Assembly (NCBI RefSeq): GCF_005497185.1
Contig: NZ_RJTN01000004.1
Span: 248,001 to 312,000, forward strand
Reading direction: 5' to 3'
Length of the DNA: 64,000 nt
Source of the DNA: Pectobacterium polonicum
GTDB taxonomy: Bacteria > Pseudomonadota > Gammaproteobacteria > Enterobacterales > Enterobacteriaceae
In this document: piece after piece, positions 18,593 to 28,942 of the stretch
Numbering within the stretch: position 1 is the stretch's first letter
How the letters are laid out: each line of letters begins with the position of its first letter
Notes under the pieces: model-generated
Told to the model about the DNA's origin: nothing
The model's database searches: none
The model's input: only the letters and a program-made list of their open reading frames with translations
Translations under genes and position numbers: made by a program

Positions 18593-19987
18593 ATGTCTCA
18601 ATTTCCCTCCTCTGCAATTTTTACCGTTAGCCGACTGAATCAGACGGTTAGACAACTGTTGGAAATGGAAATGGGCCAGATTTGGCTCTCCGGCGAAATC
18701 TCCAACCTTTCTCAGCCCTCATCCGGCCATTGGTATTTCACGCTGAAAGACGAGCGAGCGCAGGTGCGCTGCGCGATGTTCCGCACCAGCAACCGCAAAG
18801 TGACGTTCCGCCCACAAAACGGTCAGCAGGTTCTTATTCGCGCGAGCATTACGTTGTATGAACCGCGTGGCGACTATCAGCTGTTGGCGGAAAGTATGCA
18901 GCCTGCCGGCGATGGTCTGTTACAACAACAGTTTGAACAACTCAAGCAGCGTCTCGCCGCCGAAGGGCTGTTCGACCAGCAGTTTAAGCAAGTGCTCCCC
19001 TCTCCCGCCAAACGGGTCGGTGTGATTACGTCAGCCAGCGGTGCCGCCCTGCACGATATCTTGCAAGTCTTGCAGCGCCGCGATCCGTCACTGCCAGTGA
19101 TCGTTTATCCCACGTCGGTGCAAGGCACTGACGCGCCGCTACAGATTGTTCGCGCCATCGAACTGGCTAACCAGAGAGATGAGTGTGACGTGCTAATTGT
19201 TGGGCGCGGTGGGGGTTCACTGGAAGATCTCTGGAGTTTTAACGACGAACGAGTAGCTCGCGCTATCTTCGCCAGCCGTATTCCTATCGTCAGCGCCGTC
19301 GGCCATGAGACCGATGTCACCATCGCCGATTTCGTCGGCGATCTGCGCGCGCCCACGCCGTCCGCTGCTGCCGAGTTAGTGAGCCGTAACCAACTTGAGC
19401 TGTTGCGTCAGATCCAGTCCCAGCGCCAGCGCCTGGAAATGGCGATGGACTACTACCTTGCCCAGCGCAACCGGGAATTTACCCGCCTGCACCATCGCTT
19501 GCAGCAGCAGCACCCACAACTGCGGTTGGCACGTCAGCAGACTCAGTTGGTTAAACTACGCCAGCGACTGGATGACGCCATACAGCAGCAGCTTCGGCAG
19601 ACCTCGCGCCGAAGTGAACGCTTACAGCAGCGTCTGATGCAGCAACAGCCGCAAACCCGGATTCATCGTGCGCAACAGCGTTTACAGCAGCTTAGCTATC
19701 AGATGCAGAGCGCGGTGGAGCGTCAGTTGAATCAGAATAAGCAGAAGCTGGGCATCGCCTGTTCACGACTGGAGGGGGTTAGCCCGCTGGCGACGCTGGC
19801 GCGTGGCTATAATGTCACCACCGCACCGGACGGTAAGGTGCTAAAAAATGTCGCGCAAATTGCCCCCGGCGAAACGCTGAAAACCCGTTTGCAGGACGGC
19901 TGGGTGGAAAGTCAGGTCACGACGCTGATTCAAAACCCAAGTTCCGTGAAAAAGCGGCGAAAACCCTCGTCCCAGACGCCAAAATAA
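18593..19987 (+). CDS. xseA: Exodeoxyribonuclease VII large subunit
   Basis: The ATG at 18593 ([20 protein letters not shown]) gives 464 residues; the frame is open from a TTG 15 bases earlier. The N-terminal OB-fold DNA-binding domain (about 1-105) is followed by the catalytic region with [18 protein letters not shown], the [16 protein letters not shown] motif and [14 protein letters not shown] long glutamine- and arginine-rich coiled coil occupies 265-400. Together with XseB, encoded elsewhere, it degrades single-stranded DNA from both ends. It is divergent from guaBA, as in E. coli. Confidence 0.97.
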   Translation: MSQFPSSAIFTVSRLNQTVRQLLEMEMGQIWLSGEISNLSQPSSGHWYFTLKDERAQVRCAMFRTSNRKVTFRPQNGQQVLIRASITLYEPRGDYQLLAESMQPAGDGLLQQQFEQLKQRLAAEGLFDQQFKQVLPSPAKRVGVITSASGAALHDILQVLQRRDPSLPVIVYPTSVQGTDAPLQIVRAIELANQRDECDVLIVGRGGGSLEDLWSFNDERVARAIFASRIPIVSAVGHETDVTIADFVGDLRAPTPSAAAELVSRNQLELLRQIQSQRQRLEMAMDYYLAQRNREFTRLHHRLQQQHPQLRLARQQTQLVKLRQRLDDAIQQQLRQTSRRSERLQQRLMQQQPQTRIHRAQQRLQQLSYQMQSAVERQLNQNKQKLGIACSRLEGVSPLATLARGYNVTTAPDGKVLKNVAQIAPGETLKTRLQDGWVESQVTTLIQNPSSVKKRRKPSSQTPK

Positions 19988-20096
19988 CGCGATTGGCATA
20001 AAATGCACGAAATGGGGATTTATCCTAAAACGACGGCGATCCCCCATTCTTGCCACTGACATCTGAACTATACTCATTTCCAGCTCACTAAAATTT

Positions 20097-20120
20097 ATCC
20101 CCGTCATACTTCAAGCTGCA
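20097..20120 (-). repeat. Terminal fragment of an ERIC-type repeat
   Basis: The sequence ATCCCCGTCATACTTCAAGC matches one end of the enterobacterial repeat found complete at 57104-57229. Only the terminal ~24 bases are recognisable here, in the gap before prt1. Confidence 0.55.
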
Positions 20121-20209
20121 CGGCGCGATGAAGCGGATGGGATAAAAAGACAGTGAGCTTTATTGATCGTCTGTGTTACCCCTGATGAGCGTTTTCAAGG
20201 AGATGAGGT

Positions 20210-21256
20210 ATGAAGTCCAGACAAAAAATTTGTAGCGTAATTCCCCCCTATATTCTGCATCGTATTATTGCAAACGGCACAGACGAGCAGCGACACTGTG
20301 CGCAACAAACGCTAATGCACGTTCAGTCATTAATGGTCAGCCACAACCCGCGCCCGGAACCCCATGAGAAATTGCCCGCCGGGCAAGCAAACCGCCGTAT
20401 CCTCGATGCCGAACAGCAGCAACAGTTGCCTGGCAAACTGGTACGCGCTGAAGGCCAATCCAGCAACGGTGATATCGCTGTGGATGAGGCCTATGACTAC
20501 CTAGGCGTAACCTATGATTTTTTCTGGAAGGTTTTCCAACGCAATTCGCTGGACGCTGAAGGGCTGACACTGGCTGGCACCGTGCATTACGGTCAGGATT
20601 ACCAGAATGCCTTCTGGAATGGGCAACAGATGGTATTCGGGGATGGTGACGGTAAAATATTCAATCGCTTCACGATTGCGCTTGATGTGGTTGCACATGA
20701 ACTCGCTCACGGCATCACCGAACATGAAGCGGGGCTGATTTATTTCCGCCAATCCGGCGCGCTCAATGAATCGCTGTCCGACGTCTTTGGTTCGATGGTC
20801 AAACAGTATCATTTAGGGCAAACCGCTGAGCAGGCCGACTGGTTTATCGGTGCCGAACTTCTGGCAGACGGTATACATGGTATGGGGCTGCGCTCGATGT
20901 CTCATCCGGGCACCGCGTATGATGATGAACTGTTGGGTACCGATCCCCAGCCCTCCCACATGAACGAATATGTCAACACGCGTGAAGATAACGGCGGTGT
21001 CCACCTGAACTCAGGTATTCCCAACCGGGCATTCTATCTGACAGCTATCGCGCTAGGCGGGCATTCCTGGGAAAAAGCGGGTCGAATCTGGTACGACACG
21101 CTGTGTGACAAAGCGCTGCCGCAAAATGCGGATTTCGAGATTTTCGCGCGCCATACCATTCAACATGCCGCTAAGCGTTTTAACCACACGGTTGCCGATA
21201 TCGTCCAGCAGTCATGGGAAACCGTGGGCGTGGAGGTTCGTCAGGAGTTCTTATGA
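20210..21256 (+). CDS. prt1: M4-family neutral metalloprotease, Prt1/protealysin-like
   Basis: A 348-residue thermolysin-family protease. The zinc site is H163-E164-x-x-H167 in VVAHELAHGITE, with the third ligand E187 in LNESLSDVFG. The active-site His is in NGGVHLNSGIPNRAF. The N-terminus has a short propeptide (about 1-50) with IPPYIL near residue 11, matching the PPL-type motif of protealysin-like precursors, and no Sec signal peptide. Prt1 was described as an Erwinia carotovora protease. The next gene overlaps its stop by ATGA and encodes a probable inhibitor. The pair is inserted between xseA and yfgJ relative to E. coli. Confidence 0.94.
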   Translation: MKSRQKICSVIPPYILHRIIANGTDEQRHCAQQTLMHVQSLMVSHNPRPEPHEKLPAGQANRRILDAEQQQQLPGKLVRAEGQSSNGDIAVDEAYDYLGVTYDFFWKVFQRNSLDAEGLTLAGTVHYGQDYQNAFWNGQQMVFGDGDGKIFNRFTIALDVVAHELAHGITEHEAGLIYFRQSGALNESLSDVFGSMVKQYHLGQTAEQADWFIGAELLADGIHGMGLRSMSHPGTAYDDELLGTDPQPSHMNEYVNTREDNGGVHLNSGIPNRAFYLTAIALGGHSWEKAGRIWYDTLCDKALPQNADFEIFARHTIQHAAKRFNHTVADIVQQSWETVGVEVRQEFL

Positions 21257-21597
21257 GAACGCTGCCAGAGCTCAACGACGACGCCATCATTGAGCTGGCG
21301 CGTGAAGGGGGATTCGCCTTTATCCCCAAGCTGGCGGGGCCGCGACGCTTCGCGCTCGCCAGCGTCCCCTCATCCGAACGGGAGCGCATTTGTAATGCGA
21401 TCCGAGATGCCTTTCCCCAAGCTCGTGAATCCGGTGAACCCGATGGCCCAGGACGCGGCGACCAGTTCTACTACCGAATCCACATCAGCTACAGCCATCC
21501 GCAGCAGAATCAATATGCCGATGTCATCCTGCTGATCCCCGAAGACCGCGCGCCGCCAGAATTGGCCGAGCTGTGGCGCAACGGCGTACAGGAGTAA
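21253..21597 (+). CDS. Emfourin-like protein inhibitor of the adjacent M4 protease
   Basis: A 114-residue protein starting at the ATG at 21253, which overlaps the prt1 TGA in the sequence ATGA, so translation is probably coupled. It has no signal peptide. Residues include LAREGGFAFIPKLAGPRRFA near 15-35, DQFYYRIHISY near 75 and the acidic end APPELAELWRNGV. In Serratia the gene next to protealysin encodes emfourin, a slow-binding M4 protease inhibitor, and the position, size and motifs agree. Identification as emfourin is from family knowledge; inhibition of this Prt1 is inferred. Confidence 0.82.
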   Translation: MRTLPELNDDAIIELAREGGFAFIPKLAGPRRFALASVPSSERERICNAIRDAFPQARESGEPDGPGRGDQFYYRIHISYSHPQQNQYADVILLIPEDRAPPELAELWRNGVQE

Positions 21598-21605
21598 CAA
21601 TTGGC

Positions 21606-21830
21606 TTAATCGGCAGGTACGTAGCTGAGCACGACCCGCCGTTTGGAAATCATCCCGTGTTGCTGACAAAAATAATCCACCGCGCCACAGGCTTTCAGTT
21701 CCTGAAGTAAGTGGTTACATTCAGGGCACGCCGCCTTACGCAGATAATGCTGCTGGCAGTCCTCGCATAAAAACGAGCCATCAGGCTGCCACAGCATCAC
21801 GTGGTGACAATCAGGACATAGCGCATCCAT
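21606..21830 (-). CDS. yfgJ: Zinc-ribbon protein YfgJ
   Basis: A 74-residue protein with four CxxC-type knuckles: CPDC at residue 5, CEDC at 22, CPEC at 35 and single Cys residues at 48 and 54. It would bind one or two zinc ions. In E. coli yfgJ lies between xseA and der, and the same relative position here supports the symbol. Its role is unknown. It converges on the emfourin-like gene with a 8-base gap. Confidence 0.88.
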   Translation of the reverse strand: MDALCPDCHHVMLWQPDGSFLCEDCQQHYLRKAACPECNHLLQELKACGAVDYFCQQHGMISKRRVVLSYVPAD

Positions 21831-21875
21831 CTTTTCTCCTCCATTTTGCTATCAATAACGCGTGGTGGTCAGACG

Positions 21876-22835
21876 TTAAATCACACCGAGGGAACGCAGT
21901 ACGTACAGCCCAATCGCAATCATGAAAAACGCGCCAACCGTCGTCAGCCCGATGATATTGGCCGCCAGCGTAGCATTTCCCCCCATCGCGCGAGTCATTG
22001 CATAGCTACCTGCTGCGGTTGGCGTCGATGAAAACAGAAAAATAATGCCCAGCTCGACACCGCGAAAGCCAACCAGCCATCCGCCCAGCGTGAGTAGCCC
22101 CGGCACAATGAATATCTTCGCCACAGAAGACAACACGGCAACATTGGACGAACGGAACATACTGCGCCACTCCAGACTCGCTCCGGCACAGAGTAATGCT
22201 AGCGGCAGCGCCATTGAGGAAATAAAGCCGCCAGTTTGCTTAATCACACTCGGCATCGGCAATTGGCTCTGCCCATATGCCGCCCCCAGAAGTAAACCAA
22301 TGATCAGCGGGTTCGTCACAATCCCCCGTAGCAATTGGCTTACTGGGATCTTCTGTTCAGGAGATTGCCGCTGCAAGCTGCGCGTCAGCGTAATGACAGA
22401 CAGTGCGTTGAACATAATCACGGTCACCATCAGATACATTGAGCCAACAGCAATGCCTTCATCACCGTAAGCACTCATCGCAAATGCCAGCCCCATTACG
22501 CCAGTATTCGAACGGAACCCACCTTGCACAAAAATGCCGCGTTCCTTCGGGTCCTTAACGACCTTCACCGCCGCGATTTCCAGCAGCAGAAATGTCGCCA
22601 ATGTCCCTACCGTGCCATACACCACTAGTGGCCATTGGCTTGCGAAAGAATGGTGATTGCCTGCGACACTAAAAAACAACAGACAGGGAAGAGAAAGATT
22701 GAATACAACCCGCATTGCCGTATCACAAAACGCATCATTCAGAAGATTGAGTTTGCGTAACACAATACCTATCAACAACATAAGTACATTAGGCATCGTA
22801 ACGTTGAATGCAAAACTCCAGGTTTCCCAGGACAT
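21876..22835 (-). CDS. AEC-family (auxin efflux carrier) transporter
   Basis: A 319-residue membrane protein with about ten hydrophobic segments in two five-helix halves joined by a polar loop (about residues 150-165, LQRQSPEQKIPVSQLLRG). It opens with FNVTMPNVLMLLIGIVLRKL and has the GGFRSNTGVMGLAFAMSAYG motif. AEC carriers move malate, malonate or similar anions. It is an insertion between yfgJ and der relative to E. coli, downstream of der on the same strand and separated from it by a stable hairpin. The substrate is unknown. Confidence 0.88.
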   Translation of the reverse strand: MSWETWSFAFNVTMPNVLMLLIGIVLRKLNLLNDAFCDTAMRVVFNLSLPCLLFFSVAGNHHSFASQWPLVVYGTVGTLATFLLLEIAAVKVVKDPKERGIFVQGGFRSNTGVMGLAFAMSAYGDEGIAVGSMYLMVTVIMFNALSVITLTRSLQRQSPEQKIPVSQLLRGIVTNPLIIGLLLGAAYGQSQLPMPSVIKQTGGFISSMALPLALLCAGASLEWRSMFRSSNVAVLSSVAKIFIVPGLLTLGGWLVGFRGVELGIIFLFSSTPTAAGSYAMTRAMGGNATLAANIIGLTTVGAFFMIAIGLYVLRSLGVI

Positions 22836-22872
22836 GACTTTCCTTGATTATTATTCGTTTTATCAGAGACGA

Positions 22873-22904
22873 AACGGGGGCGAATATCGCTATTCGCCCC
22901 CGTT
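22873..22904. terminator. Stable hairpin between der and the AEC transporter gene
   Basis: AACGGGGGCGAATA and TATTCGCCCCCGTT form a 14-bp perfect stem with a 4-base loop. It lies 7 bases after the der stop. There is no long T run on the minus strand, so it may be a weak terminator or an mRNA 3' stabiliser. Confidence 0.65.
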
Positions 22905-22910
22905 GATGAA

Positions 22911-24398
22911 TCACTTACTCTTTTTAAGATGCGACATTAGCCGCTTACGCTTACGTAGCTGGTTTGGCGTCAGCGTGTTGCGCTTGTCTGCAAAGGGATT
23001 TTCCCCTTCTTTAAACTGAATACGAATCGGCGTACCCATCACTTCCAGCGAACGACGATAGTAGTTCATCAGGTAGCGCTTGTAGGAATCCGGCAGGTCT
23101 TTCACCTGATTACCGTGGATCACCACAATCGGTGGGTTATAGCCCCCGGCGTGCGCATATTTCAGCTTTACACGACGACCGCGCACCAGCGGCGGCTGGT
23201 GGTCGTCTGCCGCCATTTGCATAACACGCGTCAACATCGCCGTACTCACGCGACGCGTCGCGCAAGAATAGGCTTCGGCAACCGACTCAAACAGGTTACC
23301 TACGCCGCTGCCGTGTAGCGCAGAAATGAAGTGAATGCGGGCAAAATCGATAAAGCCGAGGCGCAGATCCAGCGTATCTTTCACCTGATCGCGCACTTCC
23401 TGCGACAGGCCATCCCATTTGTTCACCACGATCACCAGTGAGCGCCCACTATTGAGGATAAAGCCCAGCAGTGAGAGATCTTGATCGGAGATACCTTCAC
23501 GTGCATCGATAACCAGCAGCACGACGTTAGCATCTTCAATCGCCTGCAACGTCTTGATGACGGAGAATTTTTCTACCGTATCCGTGACTTTACCGCGCTT
23601 ACGCACCCCAGCAGTATCAATCAGAATATATTCACGTTCATCGCGCACCATCGGAATGTAGATACTGTCACGCGTTGTGCCCGGCATGTCGTACACCACA
23701 ACACGCTCTTCACCCAGAATACGGTTAGTCAGCGTGGACTTACCCACATTCGGACGCCCGACAATCGCCAGTTTGATCGGCAAATCTTCAGGATTGAAAT
23801 CGTCTTCCGCTTCTTCTTCGCTGGCCTGCTCTTCCGCTTCTAACGCTGCCCAATAAGCCGCGTTTTCTTCTTCTTCGGTTAGCTCGACCGGCTCTTCTAT
23901 TTCATCTTGTACAAACGGCAGCAAAACCGTTTCCAGCAGCGACGTTACGCCACGGCCATGAGATGCTGCAATCGCGTAGACTTCACCCATACCGAGCGAA
24001 TAAAAATCCGCCGTGACCATATCAGGATCAAGGCCATCAGTTTTGTTAGCGACCAGCACGGTCGTCTTTTCGCGGCTACGCAAATGTTTGGCAATGCCTT
24101 CATCCGCAGGCATCAGCCCCGCGCGAGCATCTACCATGAACAGCACGATATCGGCTTCTTCAATCGCCACCAGCGATTGACCTGCCATGCGCGTTTCCAC
24201 GCCGTCTTCCGTGCCGTCAATCCCACCGGTATCGACGATAATAAATTCATGCCCTTCCACTTCTGCACGACCATACTTGCGGTCACGAGTCAGCCCAGGG
24301 AAATCCGCCACCAATGCATCACGAGTGCGCGTTAAGCGGTTAAATAGCGTGGATTTACCCACATTCGGGCGCCCGACCAGCGCGACGACAGGTATCAT
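22911..24398 (-). CDS. der: Ribosome biogenesis GTPase Der (EngA)
   Basis: A 495-residue tandem GTPase. The first G domain has GRPNVGKST near residue 8 and DTGG near 57. An acidic linker (about 160-200, rich in Glu) precedes the second G domain with GRPNVGKST near 212 and DTAGVRKRG near 260, and a KH-like domain forms the C-terminus. It is required for 50S subunit maturation. The gene follows bamB after a 144-base gap that holds a hairpin. Start and length match E. coli (490). Confidence 0.98.
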   Translation of the reverse strand: MIPVVALVGRPNVGKSTLFNRLTRTRDALVADFPGLTRDRKYGRAEVEGHEFIIVDTGGIDGTEDGVETRMAGQSLVAIEEADIVLFMVDARAGLMPADEGIAKHLRSREKTTVLVANKTDGLDPDMVTADFYSLGMGEVYAIAASHGRGVTSLLETVLLPFVQDEIEEPVELTEEEENAAYWAALEAEEQASEEEAEDDFNPEDLPIKLAIVGRPNVGKSTLTNRILGEERVVVYDMPGTTRDSIYIPMVRDEREYILIDTAGVRKRGKVTDTVEKFSVIKTLQAIEDANVVLLVIDAREGISDQDLSLLGFILNSGRSLVIVVNKWDGLSQEVRDQVKDTLDLRLGFIDFARIHFISALHGSGVGNLFESVAEAYSCATRRVSTAMLTRVMQMAADDHQPPLVRGRRVKLKYAHAGGYNPPIVVIHGNQVKDLPDSYKRYLMNYYRRSLEVMGTPIRIQFKEGENPFADKRNTLTPNQLRKRKRLMSHLKKSK

Positions 24399-24465
24399 TG
24401 TTACAACCTCATTACTTATATTTCAATACGTTACAGCGAAATACTCGCTGACGATAAAAAGACGA

Positions 24466-24494
24466 AACGGCCCCTGATAGTGTCAGGAGCCGTT
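24466..24494. terminator. Intercistronic hairpin between bamB and der
   Basis: AACGGCCCCTGATA and TGTCAGGAGCCGTT pair with a few mismatches or G-T pairs to give a ~14-bp stem. It sits between two minus-strand core genes and could attenuate readthrough from bamB into der or protect the bamB mRNA 3' end. Confidence 0.6.
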
Positions 24495-24542
24495 ATGGGA
24501 ACGCATCCAAAAGCGCTGCGCTCCAAATCGATACGGTATTAC

Positions 24543-25724
24543 TTAGCGAGTGAACGCGTAGACATCACCGTTTTTCGCCTGAATCAACAGCTTGTCGCTG
24601 GCAATGACAGGCTTGCTCAGGAAGCCCGAGCTATCCACTTTTTGTTGCGCCACAAAGCGACCATCTGCCGTATTCAGCCAGTGCAGATACCCTTCGGCAT
24701 CGCCCACAACCAGATAACCGTTATACAGTGCCGGAGCCGTTAAGTTACGGTGCAGCAGATCGCTTTGACGCCACAGGCTCACGCCGCCGTTGGTATTCAA
24801 CGCAACAACGCGATCGTCCTGATCGACCAGATAGATGCGGTCGCCGTCAATGATGAAATCATGCACGGAACCCAGTTCACGCTTCCACAGAACCTGACCA
24901 GAACGCAGATCCAGCGCGGTCATGTTGCCATTATAACCCAGCGCGTAAACCACTTCGCCCGCGACAACGGGAGTCGTGTCGACATCGTTCAGGCGATCGA
25001 TTTCGGTGGCACCACTCGGCTGTGAAATACGCTGCTGCCAAATGAGCTGACCCTGATTGATCATCACGGCGTTCACACGACCGTTGTCGCCGCCGACAAT
25101 CGCCGCACCAAATGCGGTTGTCGGTGCAGATTCACCGCGCAGAGACAGCGTCGGCATATCCAGATTAACGCTCCACTTGATTGCGCCATCCGCTTCATTC
25201 AAGGCCTGTAACATACCGTTGCTGGTGTGAATCAGTACCACACCATCACTGACAACAGGACGGGACAGCGCTTCACCTGCCACTTTCGCCTGCCATACCG
25301 GCGTACCATCTTCAGTATTCAGCGCATAGACCTGCGCCTTTTCGCTACCGACATAGACATGATTGCCCGAAACCGTTACGCCGCCAGACAGCAATGCTGG
25401 GTTATTACGGGAGAAGAAGTTAGTCTTCTCGGACAGATCGGCGCGCCATACCTCTTTGCCATCATTCAGGTCCATCGCTTTGACGGTACCACGACGATCG
25501 GCGGCAAAAACGCGATTATCCTGCCATGCGGGGTGAAGGTTGGAATAAAACTCACCAATGCCACTCCCAACCGAACTGTTCCACACTTTGGTTGGCGTGA
25601 ACTGGTTTTCCACCTTCGGCAGTGGAGACATAGTGACAACATCTTCTTCGCTGTTAAACAGCGAGCATCCGCTCAGCAGGGCAACAGAAACCAGTCCTAC
25701 CAACAGTGTTTTACGCAATTGCAT
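24543..25724 (-). CDS. bamB: Outer membrane assembly lipoprotein BamB
   Basis: A 393-residue lipoprotein with the lipobox LLSGC, which puts the lipidated Cys at residue 20. An eight-bladed beta-propeller follows, with repeated PQQ-like strands such as GKEVWRADL, GTPVWQAKV and GQVLWKRELG. It is part of the BAM complex and helps deliver outer membrane proteins to BamA. It is separated by 10 bases from yfgM and lies in the hisS-yfgM-bamB-der gene run conserved in enterobacteria. Confidence 0.98.
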   Translation of the reverse strand: MQLRKTLLVGLVSVALLSGCSLFNSEEDVVTMSPLPKVENQFTPTKVWNSSVGSGIGEFYSNLHPAWQDNRVFAADRRGTVKAMDLNDGKEVWRADLSEKTNFFSRNNPALLSGGVTVSGNHVYVGSEKAQVYALNTEDGTPVWQAKVAGEALSRPVVSDGVVLIHTSNGMLQALNEADGAIKWSVNLDMPTLSLRGESAPTTAFGAAIVGGDNGRVNAVMINQGQLIWQQRISQPSGATEIDRLNDVDTTPVVAGEVVYALGYNGNMTALDLRSGQVLWKRELGSVHDFIIDGDRIYLVDQDDRVVALNTNGGVSLWRQSDLLHRNLTAPALYNGYLVVGDAEGYLHWLNTADGRFVAQQKVDSSGFLSKPVIASDKLLIQAKNGDVYAFTR

Positions 25725-25734
25725 GGAATTCCTC

Positions 25735-26355
25735 TTAGCTGGACAGGTTATTCAGTTTCATGCGCAGTAACGCTTGCTGTGCCTGCGATGGATTGGAAGA
25801 CAACCCTTTGTTGTAGGCATCACGCGCAGCCTGATTGTCCCCTTTGCTCACCAGAATATCGCCACGCACTTCCGCTGCCTGTGACGCCCAGCCTTCCAGC
25901 TTGATGGCATCCAACGTTTTCAGCGCGTCATCCGCTTTGTTTTCCTGTAGCTGAATCCGCGCCAGACGCAGATTCACTACTGCCAGCAGATCGGCATCTT
26001 TAGTCTGCGACTGTGCCTGTACCAGCTGTTGCGCTGCCTTAGCAAAATCTTTCTGATCAACGTAATGACGAGCCAGTTCCAGAGAAGCCAGCGCACCATA
26101 GGTATTCTTATTCTCAGCCGTAAATTTCTCTGTTGAAGCAATCGCTTCAGCTTTACCTTCGACCAGTTGATCCGTCACCTGCTGATAAGACGCCGATGCC
26201 GCCTGCACGCTGTCATTTTGATGGTTTTGCCAGAAACGCCAGCCAACCAGCGCACCGACGCCCAACACAACACCGACAACGAGCGCCTTTCCGTTCTCCG
26301 CGAGGAAACGACGCAGTGCATCAACCTGTTCATTCTCTGTGGTATAGACTTCCAC
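25735..26355 (-). CDS. yfgM: YfgM, tetratricopeptide-containing periplasmic chaperone ancillary protein
   Basis: I place the start at the GTG at 26355 (sequence EVYTTENEQVDALRRFL), preceded by GAGGAGAGAGACACC. This gives 206 residues as in E. coli; the longer frame to 26433 overlaps hisS and adds foreign residues. A short cytoplasmic tail precedes one membrane segment (ALVVGVVLGVGALVGW, about 23-40), then TPR-like helices in the periplasm. YfgM binds the SecYEG translocon with PpiD and links it to periplasmic chaperones. It lies between hisS (13 bases) and bamB (10 bases). Confidence 0.94.
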   Translation of the reverse strand: MEVYTTENEQVDALRRFLAENGKALVVGVVLGVGALVGWRFWQNHQNDSVQAASASYQQVTDQLVEGKAEAIASTEKFTAENKNTYGALASLELARHYVDQKDFAKAAQQLVQAQSQTKDADLLAVVNLRLARIQLQENKADDALKTLDAIKLEGWASQAAEVRGDILVSKGDNQAARDAYNKGLSSNPSQAQQALLRMKLNNLSS

Positions 26356-26368
26356 GGTGTCTCTCTCC

Positions 26369-27643
26369 TCAATCCAGTAACGTTGCCAGCCGCGATGCGA
26401 CGTCGGCCTGTGCCAATGTATCCTGTTCGCCATTGCTCAGGTTTTTAACCACAACCTGACCGGCCGCCACTTCATTTTCGCCTAATACCAATGCGACGCG
26501 TGCGCCCCATTTATCAGCGCGCGCAAATTGTTTCTTAAAGTTGCCACCGCCATAGTTGGTCATCAATTTCAGCTGCGGCAGCGCATCGCGTAATTTCTCC
26601 GCCAGCTGCATTGCAGCTCCCTGCGTTCCTGCGCCGGAAGAAATCAGATAAACATCCACGCTTGGCTTTGCTTTGAAATCCGGGTTCACAGACTGCACCA
26701 GCAGAACCAGACGCTCCAGCCCCATCGCAAAACCGACGGCTGGCGTCGCGTGGCCGCCCAGTTGCTCCACCATACCATCATAACGCCCACCGGCACAGAC
26801 CGTGCCCTGAGCGCCCAGACTGGTGGTAACCCATTCAAATACGGTGCGGTTATAATAATCTAAACCACGAACCAGACGCGGATTAACGGTATATGGGATA
26901 CCAGACTGCGTTAAAAGTTCACCCAACGCCTCAAAGTGTTCACGCGATTCATCATCCAGGTAGTCCGTCAGCACCGGCGCGTCATTCAGCAGCTCTTGAA
27001 TCTGTGGATTTTTGGTATCCAGAACGCGCAACGGATTGGTGTACATCCGGCGTAAACAGTCTTCATCAAGCCGATCTTTATGCTGTTCGAGGAACGCCAC
27101 CAGCGCTTCGCGATAGCGAGCACGCGCGTCCAATGAGCCGATCGAATTCAGTTCCAGCTTCACATGATCGGCGATACCCAGCACACGCCACCAGCGTGCC
27201 GTCATCAGGATCAGTTCTGCATCAATGTCCGGCCCTTGCAGACCAAAAACCTCACAGCCCAACTGATGAAACTGACGATAACGCCCTTTCTGCGGACGCT
27301 CGTAGCGGAACATTGGGCCGACATACCACAGGCGCTGTTCCTGATTGTAGAGAATACCGTGCTCAATACCAGCGCGGACGCAGCCTGCCGTCCCTTCAGG
27401 GCGCAGAGTCAGGCTCTCGCCATTGCGATCGTCAAAGGTATACATCTCCTTTTCGACAACATCGGTCACTTCACCGATAGCGCGCTTAAACAGCGGTGTT
27501 TGCTCGACAATCGGCAAACGAATTTCATTATAGCCGTAGCCGCTGAGCACCTGTTTCAGGCTGTTTTCAATACGCTGCCACAATGCCGTTTCGGCTGGCA
27601 GGTAATCGTTCATGCCGCGAATGGCTTGAATATTTTTTGCCAC
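26369..27643 (-). CDS. hisS: Histidyl-tRNA synthetase
   Basis: A 424-residue class II synthetase. Motif 2 lies in the [19 protein letters not shown] region, the histidine-specific [13 protein letters not shown] and the GGGRYDG-like [15 protein letters not shown] follow, and motif 3 is [11 protein letters not shown]. The C-terminal anticodon domain begins near residue 330. It charges tRNA-His. It follows ispG after 137 bases and precedes yfgM, the conserved enterobacterial order. Confidence 0.98.
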   Translation of the reverse strand: MAKNIQAIRGMNDYLPAETALWQRIENSLKQVLSGYGYNEIRLPIVEQTPLFKRAIGEVTDVVEKEMYTFDDRNGESLTLRPEGTAGCVRAGIEHGILYNQEQRLWYVGPMFRYERPQKGRYRQFHQLGCEVFGLQGPDIDAELILMTARWWRVLGIADHVKLELNSIGSLDARARYREALVAFLEQHKDRLDEDCLRRMYTNPLRVLDTKNPQIQELLNDAPVLTDYLDDESREHFEALGELLTQSGIPYTVNPRLVRGLDYYNRTVFEWVTTSLGAQGTVCAGGRYDGMVEQLGGHATPAVGFAMGLERLVLLVQSVNPDFKAKPSVDVYLISSGAGTQGAAMQLAEKLRDALPQLKLMTNYGGGNFKKQFARADKWGARVALVLGENEVAAGQVVVKNLSNGEQDTLAQADVASRLATLLD

Positions 27644-27780
27644 GTCAGTTCTCTATGCGTTTTTCAAAAAATAAACCCGATTATAGAAGGATTGTCGTCG
27701 CATCTTCAATGCGGGGCATCCCCATCGGGTTCAGGAGTCGTGAATTATACCGGCGACAGCATACCGCCACGCCTGCAAAA

Positions 27781-28902
27781 TTATTTATCCACCAGATTGA
27801 CGGTAATACGCTGATTTTCGTCCATCATGGAGGCTTTAGCGCGAATCTTGGCTTCTAACTGATCGATCATCTGTTCGTTATCGAAGCGCTCTCTCTGCCG
27901 CACACCGTCTTCATAGAAGCCGCTCTTATTGTGCCCACCCGTAACACCAATGGTAGACACCAGCGCTTCACCGGGGCCATTCACCACGCAACCGATAATT
28001 GAGACATCCATTGGTGTGATGAGATCTTCCAGCCGTTGCTCCAGCGCGTTCACCGTACCGATCACGTCAAATTCCTGGCGAGAGCAGGTCGGGCAAGCAA
28101 TGAAGTTGATGCCGCGTGCACGAATGCGCAGTGACTTCAGGATATCGAAGCCAACCTTCACTTCTTCAACGGGATCGGCCGCTAGAGAGATACGCAGCGT
28201 ATCGCCAATACCTTCAGACAGCAGCAGACCGAGGCCAATAGCCGATTTCACCGCACCACTACGCGCCCCACCGGCTTCGGTAATACCAAGGTGCAACGGC
28301 TGATCGATACGCGCCGCCAGCAGACGGTAAGACTGCACCGCCAGGAAAACATCCGAGGCTTTGACGCTGACTTTAAACTGATCGAAGTTCAGGCGGTCGA
28401 GGATATCGACATGGCGCATTGCGGATTCAAGCAGCGCTTCCGGTGTTGGCTCACCGTATTTTTCCTGCAAATCTTTTTCCAACGAGCCGCCGTTAACACC
28501 AATGCGGATCGGGATATTGTTGTAACGCGCACAGTCAACAACCGAGCGAATACGCTCTTCGTTACCAATATTACCGGGGTTGATGCGCAGACAGTCGACG
28601 CCGTATTCTGCAACTTTCAGCGCAATGCGGTAGTCAAAATGAATGTCAGCGACGAGCGGAACATTCACCTGCTGTTTGATCAGCTTAAAGGCTTCCGCCG
28701 CATCCATTGTGGGTACGGAGACGCGCACAATATCGACACCAACACGCTCTAGCGCTTTAATTTGGTTGACGGTGGCTTCAACGTCGGTGGTTCGAGTGTT
28801 GGTCATGGATTGCACCGCAATCGGCGCGCCATCACCAACAGGCACCTTGCCGACGTAAATCCGTGTTGATTTTCGACGGGTTATGGGTGCAGCGTTATGC
28901 AT
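27781..28902 (-). CDS. ispG: 4-hydroxy-3-methylbut-2-enyl diphosphate synthase
   Basis: A 373-residue enzyme of the non-mevalonate isoprenoid pathway that reduces MEcPP to HMBPP. The [4Fe-4S] cluster ligands are the Cys residues in [13 protein letters not shown] near residue 270 and [10 protein letters not shown] near 305. The N-terminal TIM barrel has [10 protein letters not shown]. Cluster supply comes from the isc genes 12 kb away in this window. It follows rodZ by 40 bases and probably shares its transcript. Confidence 0.98.
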   Translation of the reverse strand: MHNAAPITRRKSTRIYVGKVPVGDGAPIAVQSMTNTRTTDVEATVNQIKALERVGVDIVRVSVPTMDAAEAFKLIKQQVNVPLVADIHFDYRIALKVAEYGVDCLRINPGNIGNEERIRSVVDCARYNNIPIRIGVNGGSLEKDLQEKYGEPTPEALLESAMRHVDILDRLNFDQFKVSVKASDVFLAVQSYRLLAARIDQPLHLGITEAGGARSGAVKSAIGLGLLLSEGIGDTLRISLAADPVEEVKVGFDILKSLRIRARGINFIACPTCSRQEFDVIGTVNALEQRLEDLITPMDVSIIGCVVNGPGEALVSTIGVTGGHNKSGFYEDGVRQRERFDNEQMIDQLEAKIRAKASMMDENQRITVNLVDK

Positions 28903-28942
28903 TACTTCATCTCCAACATTGCAGTCTTACTTGAACAACATG

